The notes under the pieces were generated by a model. It was not told the DNA's origin, did no database searches, and saw nothing but the letters and a program-made list of their open reading frames with translations. This document shows, piece after piece, positions 6,747-11,492 of a stretch of 11,492 nucleotides of DNA. Source of the DNA: CAZJUO01 sp964549245 (lineage in GTDB: Bacteria; Patescibacteriota; Patescibacteriia; UBA10025; JAHIVO01); the NCBI GenBank assembly GCA_964549245.1, contig CAZJUO010000035.1:1-11492 (forward strand). Reading direction: 5' to 3'. Numbering within the stretch: the stretch's first letter is position 1; each line of letters begins with the position of its first letter. The position numbers and the translations under genes were made by a program.

Positions 6747-7063
6747 CCCTCCTTTTTATTCAGAGTCTCCAAGGCTTCCCGGGCTACTCCAGTTAAACCA
6801 GATACTATGGTAACCCCCGCCTGTTTTAACAACGTCCGGGCGTTTGGCCCTATATCTCCGCAAAGCAATTTTTGAATGCCTAGGCTAGATATTTTTGTCG
6901 CGGCGATATATCCCGCGCTCCTTTTTACTTTTTTCGCATCATTCGACAAATGTTGTATTTTTTCTGTCTCAATATCTACAATTAAAAAATAAGAGCACCG
7001 TGCAAACGCTTTACTTACTAAAGCATCTAAAGTAGCCCCATCAGCCGCTATGCAAACTTTCAT
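6743..7063 (-). CDS. NifX/NifB-type dinitrogenase iron-molybdenum cofactor-binding domain protein
   Basis: A 106-residue protein matching the single-domain PF02579 family (NifX, NafY and NifB C-terminal domain; ribonuclease-H-like fold), which binds iron-sulfur or iron-molybdenum cluster precursors. Visible family marks are the first strand MKVCIAADG, a central SAGYIAATKISSLGIQKLLCGDIGPNA (positions 49-75; the IGPNA turn is diagnostic), and LLKQAGVTIVSGLTGVAREAL at the end. Cysteines at 4, 23 and 68 could take part in cluster binding. In organisms without nitrogenase such proteins are widespread and their job is unclear. No nitrogenase gene is present here, so nitrogen fixation should not be inferred. 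I chose the ATG at 7063, preceded by AAAGG; the frame extends to a TTG at 7087 without ribosome-binding site. It likely has its own promoter. Confidence 0.92.
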   Translation of the reverse strand: MKVCIAADGATLDALVSKAFARCSYFLIVDIETEKIQHLSNDAKKVKRSAGYIAATKISSLGIQKLLCGDIGPNARTLLKQAGVTIVSGLTGVAREALETLNKKEG

Positions 7064-7117
7064 ATACCTTTCATATAAAAAAATCAAAATTATAAATATA
7101 TAAAATCTAGGGCTTGG

Positions 7118-7181
7118 AGATAGTCCCCCTTCAATAATTACAACTCCCGCCCTAATAGAGTCAATAAAAAGGGGACTATCT
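7118..7181. repeat. 11-bp inverted repeat framing the NifX-like promoter
   Basis: AGATAGTCCCC at 7118-7128 is exactly repeated in inverse orientation as GGGGACTATCT at 7171-7181, with 42 bp between. The right arm touches the stop codon of the DUF5320-like gene (7182-7184). The proposed promoter (7137-7164) lies wholly between the arms, placing one arm around -41 to -51 and the other around +2 to +12. A second, shorter pair, TAGGGC (7108-7113) and GCCCTA (7149-7154), crosses the first. No T-tract follows on the minus strand, so this is not a standard terminator for the upstream gene. A two-site operator with DNA looping is the simplest reading, but no factor is known. Confidence 0.6.
7137..7164 (-). 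promoter_or_regulatory. Promoter of the NifX-like gene
   Basis: On the minus strand, -35 TTGACT (7159-7164, 5 of 6) and -10 TGTAAT (7137-7142, 5 of 6) are separated by 16 bp. The start of transcription would be near 7130, about 67 bp before the ATG at 7063. The promoter lies between the arms of the 11-bp inverted repeat. Confidence 0.6.
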
Positions 7182-7523
7182 TTATTTGTTTGCCCTGGGC
7201 GAATTTTTTTTAGACCGTAATTGCTGTTTCGCGAGTTGAATAGCTTTAAGCTCTTCCTTCAATGCAGCCTCTTCGTCATCAAGCATNNNNNNNNNNTCAT
7301 CTTTACTAAGTTGATAACCGTAGTTGTAGTCATACATCCTACCGGGCATATAACCCCAACCTGCTCCGCGACCACGGCCTCTACCCCAACGAGAACCAAA
7401 ACCTCTACCATAACCCGCTCCCCGCCAGCCTTGCCCGTTAGGCGGGTTGGCGCAAGGACCCATGCCCCAGCCAGCACCTGGTTCGCCGCCCCAACGAGGG
7501 CCTTGTCCGTCAAAATTTGGCAT
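7182..7523 (-). CDS. DUF5320-like Gly/Arg-rich protein with C-terminal coiled coil (contains N gap)
   Basis: A 113-residue protein in two parts. Residues 1-62 are Gly, Arg and Trp rich (MPNFDGQGPRWGG at the start, MGPC with a lone Cys24, then GSRWGRGRGRGAGWGY). Residues 72-104 are a charged heptad-like helix (DDEEAALKEELKAIQLAKQQL), a probable coiled coil. This layout matches DUF5320 proteins, which recur beside NifX-like genes in bacteria and archaea and have no established function. Ten Ns cover the last base of codon 76 and codons 77-79; the frame is preserved and residue 76 must be Asp or Glu (GAN). The ATG at 7523 has a good ribosome-binding site (GGAAG, seven bases upstream). EncFtn lies upstream and NifX downstream. 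The tail of the nearby ferredoxin shows similar Arg/Gly composition. Confidence 0.8.
   Translation of the reverse strand: MPNFDGQGPRWGGEPGAGWGMGPCANPPNGQGWRGAGYGRGFGSRWGRGRGRGAGWGYMPGRMYDYNYGYQLSKDXXXXMLDDEEAALKEELKAIQLAKQQLRSKKNSPRANK
7287..7296. other. Assembly gap (10 N)
   Basis: Ten undetermined bases within the DUF5320-like gene. Both sides stay in the same frame, and the spacing between the LSKD and MLDDE stretches matches what I expect of the family, so the true length is probably 10 bp or differs by a multiple of three. Confidence 0.99.
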
Positions 7524-7720
7524 ATATTTTCTTCCTTTCCTTGGTTACTTGTTCGACCTTTATCTTATTAAATCCTAATTTTAAAATCCGAAAATTCGAA
7601 ACAAATTCCAATAAGCAATTTTTGAATCAAGAACATCTTACCAAAACTATTTAAAACATTAAAATTGTTAATTAATCTATTGCTCAAGATTTCGATATTC
7701 TATTTTTGTATCTATTGATC

Positions 7721-7978
7721 TTAAACCTTATCATGTTCGGTAAACTCTTTATCAAAAGTAGCGTCATTCTTTCGCATCCATTCTATCAGCATTGCGGCGT
7801 GTTCTTTTTCTTCGTCACGGTTATGCTCTAGAATTTTCCTCAACTCTTCGTCCTTGGTTGTGTCGATTCGCTCCTGATAATAATCAATTGCTTCCAGCTC
7901 TTCCCGCAATGATAATGACGCCCGAGCAGTGTCCAAAGTTTTTTGGCTTAAATTCTCCTCTTTTTCATAATGTGGCAT
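7721..7978 (-). CDS. EncFtn-like encapsulated-ferritin family protein (ferroxidase)
   Basis: An 85-residue, two-helix protein matching the EncFtn (encapsulin-associated ferritin-like) family. The stretches REELEAIDYYQERID (25-39) and LEHNRDEEKEHAAMLIEWM (50-68) are nearly the same as in Rhodospirillum rubrum EncFtn. The ferroxidase ligands E32, E62 and H65 of that protein correspond to E27, E57 and H60 here, with the same spacings. Such proteins form annular decamers that oxidise Fe(II) at dimer interfaces. Known encapsulated members continue for about 15-20 residues and end with an encapsulin targeting peptide; this one stops at FTEHDKV without it. No encapsulin shell gene is in the window. 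A strong ribosome-binding site (AAGGAG, eight bases before the ATG at 7978) and a near-consensus promoter suggest high expression. Rubrerythrin-type proteins are longer and are ruled out by motif. Confidence 0.92.
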   Translation of the reverse strand: MPHYEKEENLSQKTLDTARASLSLREELEAIDYYQERIDTTKDEELRKILEHNRDEEKEHAAMLIEWMRKNDATFDKEFTEHDKV

Positions 7979-8004
7979 ATTTTTTTCTCCTTGTGGATAA
8001 CTAA

Positions 8005-8106
8005 TTAATAACCTTTATAATATGGGTAAATACCCATTTTTCCCCTTTTATCTTTTAGCTCCTATAGCTCTTTTCTACCTATTAAAGATAATGAATATAT
8101 ACCCAT
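8005..8106 (-). other. Two possible leader mini-ORFs before the EncFtn-like gene
   Basis: Within the leader, two short frames begin with the same ATGGGTAT stretch. One at 8062-8106 would give MGIYSLSLIGRKEL and starts at or next to the predicted transcription start. One at 8005-8037 would give MGIYPYYKGY, with AAGGGG four to five bases upstream of its ATG. Four of ten residues in the second are Tyr. They may be real leader peptides or simply by-products of a repeated operator sequence. Confidence 0.2.
8022..8037. promoter_or_regulatory. Palindromic candidate operator in the EncFtn leader
   Basis: ATGGGTA (8022-8028), two bases, then TACCCAT (8031-8037): a perfect 16-bp dyad. A third copy of the half site, TACCCAT, lies at 8100-8106, at the predicted transcription start; the copies at 8030-8038 and 8099-8107 share the 9-mer ATACCCATT. 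The two-base centre is too tight for an RNA hairpin, which favours a protein-binding site. GGGTA/TACCC arms recall some metal-sensing repressors (CsoR-like sites), but no such regulator is in the window. Confidence 0.5.
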
Positions 8107-8111
8107 TACTA

Positions 8112-8140
8112 ATAATAAACCCTTTTTATTTTTTTGTCAA
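8112..8140 (-). promoter_or_regulatory. Strong promoter of the EncFtn-like gene
   Basis: On the minus strand, a perfect -35 TTGACA (8135-8140), a 17-bp A-rich spacer and -10 TATTAT (8112-8117, 5 of 6). The transcription start would be near 8105, giving a leader of about 127 nt before the ATG at 7978. It begins about 43 bp after the end of the metallophosphoesterase gene. Confidence 0.8.
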
Positions 8141-8182
8141 GCCAAAATCAGCCCCTTTTAATTTCTATGTAGGCTGGCATGA

Positions 8183-9565
8183 TCAGATATGTAAATTACG
8201 TTCTACGGCCTCTTTGACGCCAATTATAGTAACCGTCTGCGGATGTGCTATCGGCCCGTCCAATATTTCAGGAGCTAACCCTCCCAAATACTCTTTAAAC
8301 GAAAAGGCAAAAGGAAAAAGTCCCTGCTTTTGCCCGAACGGCCCAAGGAATATCCTGGTAGCCCCTCGCGCGGGCCGGACCCCGGGAGGCATTTTTATAA
8401 TATCCTTGTCCGCGCTATGATAATGCCCGCCGTAAATAGTTACCCGCTGTTCGATGAAACGGCGCTCTGTATGCGTCTTTTCTATTAACTCCCCCTGCTG
8501 TTGCCGGGGATTGTGGGTATACACCACCACTTTCCTTTTCTCGATAAGCGCCTGCCGGAGTGAATTAACCAACACAACTTGCGCTTTGTGCTCTTGGCGG
8601 CGCCACCTCATTATCTCTTTGTACAATTGGCTACTTTTAGCAAAGCCCTCGCTGCGCAATGACCGATCCAAAGCCCCCGCTCCGCCATGCAAGGTTACTA
8701 ATTCTGAATCCAAAAAATAAACGTTCGTGGCGGTCCCATTTTTACCATGTTTTGATACAAACAATCCTTGCGCTGGTCCAAAAGTTAATTTCTCTAAATA
8801 CCACCGCAGGGCCGGGTGCAGGGCGCATTTTATCGTACGGCGTTTTCTGACCACACCTTCGACAATATAGCTCTTCTTCCACGTTTTACTAATCAGCTGC
8901 CACGGCCACCCGGCTTTCAAAGCTGCTACAATAGCCCTAAAAGATTCTTGAGGGATACGGTAATACGAACGCCGAAAATTATTATACTCGAACCATTGTC
9001 CAAGGCCTCCAAAAAAAGCGTCATGGTTTCCAGTAATCCAAATATGATTGGCTTTAGCTGGCTTAATATCGCCTATGGCATTTTCCCGAAATCGCTCAAG
9101 TGCCGCAAAGGTCCGAAAACAGTTCCCTGCTTCATAGCTGTCAATAACATCTCCCCCGTGGATAACCAAACCGCCGCGGCGATAGCGATTTCTGATATAC
9201 GGCCTGATTTTCTCCAGCATAATGTAGGAAATATCATCCAACAGCCGCACATGCCTTAAAATAACGTGCAGCTTGCTCAATCCAAAAAAACGCCGTTTGC
9301 CAGAAGCCAGGCCTTCGTAGCCTTCATTGACTAATTGCGGGGCCACCAGATGCGTATCAGTATAATAGGTTATTTCCGGCATATCGTTGACCGTAACATC
9401 CTGGACATTAATTTCCCCGCGGCGAGTAAACGGTTTTGAGCTGAATGGTGAGCGTATATATAATGGCCTTTTTACTTTTGAAAAATTATTGGTCGCTGAC
9501 CGCAAATTTTCCACAAACCGATTTGATGCTTCAGTAATGTTGTTTTTGTTTTTAAAAAGCTTCAT
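8183..9565 (-). CDS. Calcineurin-like metallophosphoesterase
   Basis: A 460-residue protein with a complete set of metallophosphoesterase motifs: D70-T-H72 (block I), GGDVID with D139 (138-142, block II), GNHD with N180 and H181 (179-182, block III), H351 in YTHNP (block IV) and GGHYH with H381 and H383 (379-383, block V). These bind two metal ions and hydrolyse a phosphoester; the substrate cannot be told. It is longer than most one-domain members. About 60 residues precede the first motif, and a basic insert of about 165 residues (185-350), rich in Arg, Lys and aromatics, separates blocks III and IV. No signal peptide or membrane helix is seen, so it is probably cytosolic. It starts 22 bp after the hydrolase gene, so the pair is probably cotranscribed. 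No clear Shine-Dalgarno site is present before the ATG at 9565. Confidence 0.88.
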   Translation of the reverse strand: MKLFKNKNNITEASNRFVENLRSATNNFSKVKRPLYIRSPFSSKPFTRRGEINVQDVTVNDMPEITYYTDTHLVAPQLVNEGYEGLASGKRRFFGLSKLHVILRHVRLLDDISYIMLEKIRPYIRNRYRRGGLVIHGGDVIDSYEAGNCFRTFAALERFRENAIGDIKPAKANHIWITGNHDAFFGGLGQWFEYNNFRRSYYRIPQESFRAIVAALKAGWPWQLISKTWKKSYIVEGVVRKRRTIKCALHPALRWYLEKLTFGPAQGLFVSKHGKNGTATNVYFLDSELVTLHGGAGALDRSLRSEGFAKSSQLYKEIMRWRRQEHKAQVVLVNSLRQALIEKRKVVVYTHNPRQQQGELIEKTHTERRFIEQRVTIYGGHYHSADKDIIKMPPGVRPARGATRIFLGPFGQKQGLFPFAFSFKEYLGGLAPEILDGPIAHPQTVTIIGVKEAVERNLHI

Positions 9566-9587
9566 GCTTGCATAAAAATTAAAAAGC

Positions 9588-10370
9588 TTAAAGCCTACCG
9601 ATCCATTGCTTCATTATATCATTCACTTGCTGTAAATGCTCCGGCTGGCAAAAAGTATGCGGCGCTCCTTTGATGATATGCAGTTCTCTTTTGCCCGGCA
9701 ATTGGCTATAAAACAGCTGCTGCGTTTTGGGCGGCGTACTGGTATCATCTTCACCGACGATAAGCAGCACCGGCATGGTTAACCTATTGGCTAAGGCCAG
9801 CGTATCATATTGTAATACGTCTTCCATAGCCGCGTACTTGATTCGTTTCATCACGCCAGGCTTAGACGAACTCGGCGTTTCAAGCCAACCTGTTTGCTGC
9901 CACTGACTCACCAATTCTGGGGCTAATGTGTCACGGAATAACCGGCCGCTAACTGATAACGAAGTGGGTACTAGCGCGCGCACTTTTTCAGGATACTGCT
10001 CGGCATAGAGTGTAATGCACATACTGCCGGCGCTATGGCCAGCCAGGACAAAGGGTTCATGGTACCAGTTTTGCCGTGAGGCCCAATCGATAACGTCTTC
10101 TAAATCCTGTAAAAAACTGGTGGTGGTAAAATCCTCTATAGTCCCCTCGCTTTCACCCAAAGTATGGCGTGCGTCAAAAGTTACGACCGTAATATCGTGC
10201 TCAAGAAACGCTCGGGCATACGTTCGGATGTGAGGCTCTTCTTTAAAGCCTCCTTGCCCGTGCATAATAAAAGCCAAGCCAACTGACTTGAGCGGCTTCT
10301 CAATGACCACGGAGATTTTTTTACCATCGCGGTTGTTAATAAATTGTTTTTTTCTTTTTACTCGGCCCAT
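9588..10370 (-). CDS. Alpha/beta hydrolase (serine hydrolase, S33/esterase-like)
   Basis: A 260-residue protein with a full alpha/beta-hydrolase catalytic set. The oxyanion-hole strand is FIMHGQGG (34-41), the nucleophile elbow is GHSAG with S113, the acid is D209 in VGEDDTSTPP, and the histidine is H238 in GAPHTF. A short cap region lies around 140-185. The fold and length fit small esterases or acylaminoacyl-peptidase-like enzymes (Hydrolase_4/S9-like), often promiscuous; substrate unknown. There is no signal peptide, so it is likely cytosolic. It lies between the terminator of the HD gene and the metallophosphoesterase. I see no good promoter in the 75 bp before it, so it may rely on read-through or a poor promoter. 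The ATG at 10370 has AAGG only one or two bases upstream, a poor ribosome-binding site. Confidence 0.9.
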   Translation of the reverse strand: MGRVKRKKQFINNRDGKKISVVIEKPLKSVGLAFIMHGQGGFKEEPHIRTYARAFLEHDITVVTFDARHTLGESEGTIEDFTTTSFLQDLEDVIDWASRQNWYHEPFVLAGHSAGSMCITLYAEQYPEKVRALVPTSLSVSGRLFRDTLAPELVSQWQQTGWLETPSSSKPGVMKRIKYAAMEDVLQYDTLALANRLTMPVLLIVGEDDTSTPPKTQQLFYSQLPGKRELHIIKGAPHTFCQPEHLQQVNDIMKQWIGRL

Positions 10371-10408
10371 GCCTTAAATAAACCATAACAAAGGCGTAAA
10401 AGCAATAT

Positions 10409-10438
10409 AAAAAACCGGACTATGTTAATAATCCGGTT
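10409..10438 (-). terminator. Intrinsic terminator after the HD-domain gene
   Basis: On the minus strand the transcript can form an 11-bp stem (AACCGGAUUAU with AUAGUCCGGUU, one U-G pair) closed by the tetraloop UAAC, directly followed by six U residues (A-tract 10409-10414 on the plus strand). It begins eight bases after the stop codon at 10446. This is a textbook rho-independent terminator. Confidence 0.9.
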
Positions 10439-10445
10439 GTCAGGG

Positions 10446-11327
10446 TTACGAAATCGATATTTCGTGTTTTTCCAAGAATGAAACAGTCGCCAGCTGAATA
10501 GACTCATATTGCTCTTCCGGTAACTGCCGCTTGAAATAGTCAAGAAGCTTGGTGATCGCCCCTGATTGCACAATTTGTCGAAGTACTTCGGGAAGGCTTA
10601 CATCAAAAATCCATCCTAAGAAATACACCATATATGCTTCATACGAAACAATCGAATTCCTCGGAGGGGTGACGTGTTGCGCTAACATCTTTAGGAAAAA
10701 ATCAGGGTTGACAGTCTTTTCTTCGACAAAACCGTGCTTAGCCATTTCATCGGCCCGTTTTTCCTTATCAAACAAATACAGGTCAGTCGTCTGGGTAAAG
10801 GTATCCAGCTTATCAATATCCCGTAAAAAACAGGCGATAACGCGTTTCAGCTTTTCCATATCGTTAAGGTCATCCGGAATAAGCGGTGAAGTCTGGTCAG
10901 TGTGGTGTTCAATGCTGTATGAAATTACCTCCCAGGCCTTGCTCTCAAAATACTTGTCAATGCCCCAGGATCGCAACACTTTCACAGATTCTATAGGATG
11001 CCGTTCTGCTTTGACCTGCCAAATTCCTTGACGGTGCAAAGACTCGACCACCCGGCCCAAATCATGCGACATGAAAATCAACTGCAGCAGCGACCTGTTT
11101 TCTTGGCACAACTGGTTAAAAACCGAAATAGAATTTACCACTTCATCCGCTCGTAAAATGTCTTTCTGCTTATCATGCCAACGATCTTCCTCGAGCAGTC
11201 GGTTAAAAAAAGCCATTCCCAGCTTCGTGACCTCTCGGATGGCCTTGGTGACTTCCGCCATTGAACATAACGGCTGATCCTGGAAAGACGCCCCACCTCT
11301 TGTTAGTCTTATTTCAATTCTACTCAT
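10446..11327 (-). CDS. HD-domain phosphohydrolase-like protein
   Basis: A 293-residue protein with an HD-type metal-binding core: H88-D89 in FMSHDLGRV, H110 in ERHPIES, H141/H142 in IEHHTD and D170/D172 in FLRDIDKLD. This matches the order H...HD...H...H...D of HD phosphohydrolases that act on nucleotides or cyclic nucleotides. The first histidine of the canonical motif, expected about 27 residues before HD, seems to be D61 in the ILRADEVVNSISVF helix, so one metal ligand may be changed or supplied by H51. The remainder (200-293) is helical with no motif I recognise. The ATG at 11327 has a perfect GGAGG ten bases upstream. The gene has its own promoter and terminator, so it is a single-gene unit. 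Substrate is unknown. Confidence 0.78.
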   Translation of the reverse strand: MSRIEIRLTRGGASFQDQPLCSMAEVTKAIREVTKLGMAFFNRLLEEDRWHDKQKDILRADEVVNSISVFNQLCQENRSLLQLIFMSHDLGRVVESLHRQGIWQVKAERHPIESVKVLRSWGIDKYFESKAWEVISYSIEHHTDQTSPLIPDDLNDMEKLKRVIACFLRDIDKLDTFTQTTDLYLFDKEKRADEMAKHGFVEEKTVNPDFFLKMLAQHVTPPRNSIVSYEAYMVYFLGWIFDVSLPEVLRQIVQSGAITKLLDYFKRQLPEEQYESIQLATVSFLEKHEISIS

Positions 11328-11378
11328 TCAATAGTATCCTCCAAATTTAAGTAACATAAGTACCACTTGCTCTGTTTT

Positions 11379-11397
11379 CTCTTTTATCTAAAAAGAG
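11379..11397 (-). other. AT-rich hairpin in the leader of the HD gene
   Basis: CTCTTTT (11379-11385) and AAAAGAG (11391-11397) form a 7-bp stem with a 5-nt loop, about 10 bp downstream of the promoter -10. It may begin the 5' untranslated region and protect the mRNA end. No T-tract follows, so it is not a clear attenuator. Confidence 0.3.
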
Positions 11398-11406
11398 CGA
11401 TGGTTC

Positions 11407-11435
11407 TTTGTATCAAAAAAATCGTCTTATGTCAA
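11407..11435 (-). promoter_or_regulatory. Promoter of the HD-domain gene
   Basis: On the minus strand, perfect -35 TTGACA (11430-11435), 17-bp spacer, -10 TACAAA (11407-11412, 4 of 6). Transcription would begin near 11400, giving a leader of about 73 nt before the ATG at 11327. Confidence 0.65.
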
Positions 11436-11457
11436 GTACCTGTACAGTTAACACCAC

Positions 11458-11489
11458 AGGGTGACACATGGGGTATAATAGGGTGACAC
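11458..11489. repeat. Direct repeat AGGGTGACAC, 22-bp period
   Basis: AGGGTGACAC occurs at 11458-11467 and again at 11480-11489, 22 bp apart, with a TATAAT hexamer (11474-11479) between them on the plus strand. Two helical turns of spacing would place both copies on the same face of the DNA. The series may continue past the right edge. It could be a tandem operator, an iteron-like element or the end of a mobile element; the window does not show which. Confidence 0.55.
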
Positions 11490-11492
11490 CTG

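Noticed and set aside
6743..7063. Evidence for nitrogen fixation
   Set aside because: A stand-alone NifX-like domain is widespread in organisms without nitrogenase; no nif structural gene is in the window.
7064..7087. Upstream TTG start for the NifX-like protein
   Set aside because: The family begins with the MKV/IAADG strand, which matches the ATG at 7063 preceded by AAAGG.
8022..8420. Plus-strand open frame running from the EncFtn leader into the metallophosphoesterase
   Set aside because: It covers the EncFtn promoter in antisense and then the 3' end of a well-supported gene; no ribosome-binding site.
8816..9259. Plus-strand open frame of 147 codons
   Set aside because: Antisense to the metallophosphoesterase metal motifs; no ribosome-binding site and no family resemblance.
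10358..10573. Minus-strand open frame of 71 codons overlapping the HD gene end
   Set aside because: It runs through the intrinsic terminator in a different frame from the HD gene and shows no family features.
10549..11031. Plus-strand open frame of 160 codons
   Set aside because: Antisense to the HD-domain gene, which has its own promoter, GGAGG and terminator; the plus product is Ser-rich with no motif.
1..11492. CRISPR array, tRNA, rRNA, insertion sequence or prophage genes
   Set aside because: I found no regularly spaced repeats beyond the two copies at the right edge, no tRNA-like cloverleaf sequence, no rRNA stretch and no transposase or phage protein.

Overview
The window is a bacterial, AT-rich stretch in which every gene I can support lies on the minus strand. 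I read it from right (11492) to left (1), the direction of transcription. It carries a 10-N assembly gap at 7287-7296, so it comes from a scaffolded draft or metagenome assembly. TGA is used as a stop (for example at the end of the DtxR-family gene), so the code is not one in which UGA is read as an amino acid. Small divergent genes, tight packing, poor Shine-Dalgarno sites before many genes and a shell-less EncFtn-like protein beside DUF134, NifX-like and DUF5320-like genes would fit a candidate-phyla-radiation (Patescibacteria-type) bacterium. That placement is inference; no marker gene is present.

Right part (8183-11492): an HD-domain phosphohydrolase-like gene with its own promoter and a strong intrinsic terminator, then an alpha/beta hydrolase and a calcineurin-like metallophosphoesterase, probably cotranscribed. 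This part looks richer in GC than the rest and reads as housekeeping or accessory enzymes. A 10-bp direct repeat spaced by two helical turns sits at the right edge.

Middle part (5576-8182): small metal and redox genes. In order of transcription: an EncFtn-like ferritin (strong promoter, repeated ATGGGTA elements in its leader), a Gly/Arg-rich DUF5320-like protein, a NifX/NifB-type cluster-binding protein (promoter framed by an 11-bp inverted repeat), a single-cluster ferredoxin with a basic Arg/Gly tail, a double zinc-ribbon miniprotein and a DUF134 (UPF0251) DNA-binding protein.

Left part (1-5514): a four-gene thiol-redox/ABC-exporter run (secreted thioredoxin-like domain fused to a CcdA/DsbD-type membrane domain; ABC ATPase; ABC-2 permease; CoA-disulfide-reductase-like flavoenzyme). 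It is followed by a DtxR-family repressor, feoA and the start of feoB. The last three share a promoter whose -10 region lies inside a DtxR-type inverted repeat, which points to metal-dependent autoregulation of ferrous iron uptake.

Taken together, about 8 kb encodes iron import (FeoAB), its repressor, iron oxidation or storage (EncFtn-like), iron-sulfur/metal-cofactor proteins (ferredoxin, NifX-like) and thiol-redox control. The joint function is inference. The most unusual points are the shell-less EncFtn with its repeated leader elements, the promoter flanked by an inverted repeat before the NifX-like gene, the Trx-CcdA fusion linked to an ABC exporter and a CoADR-like enzyme, and the Arg/Gly tails shared by the ferredoxin and the DUF5320-like protein.
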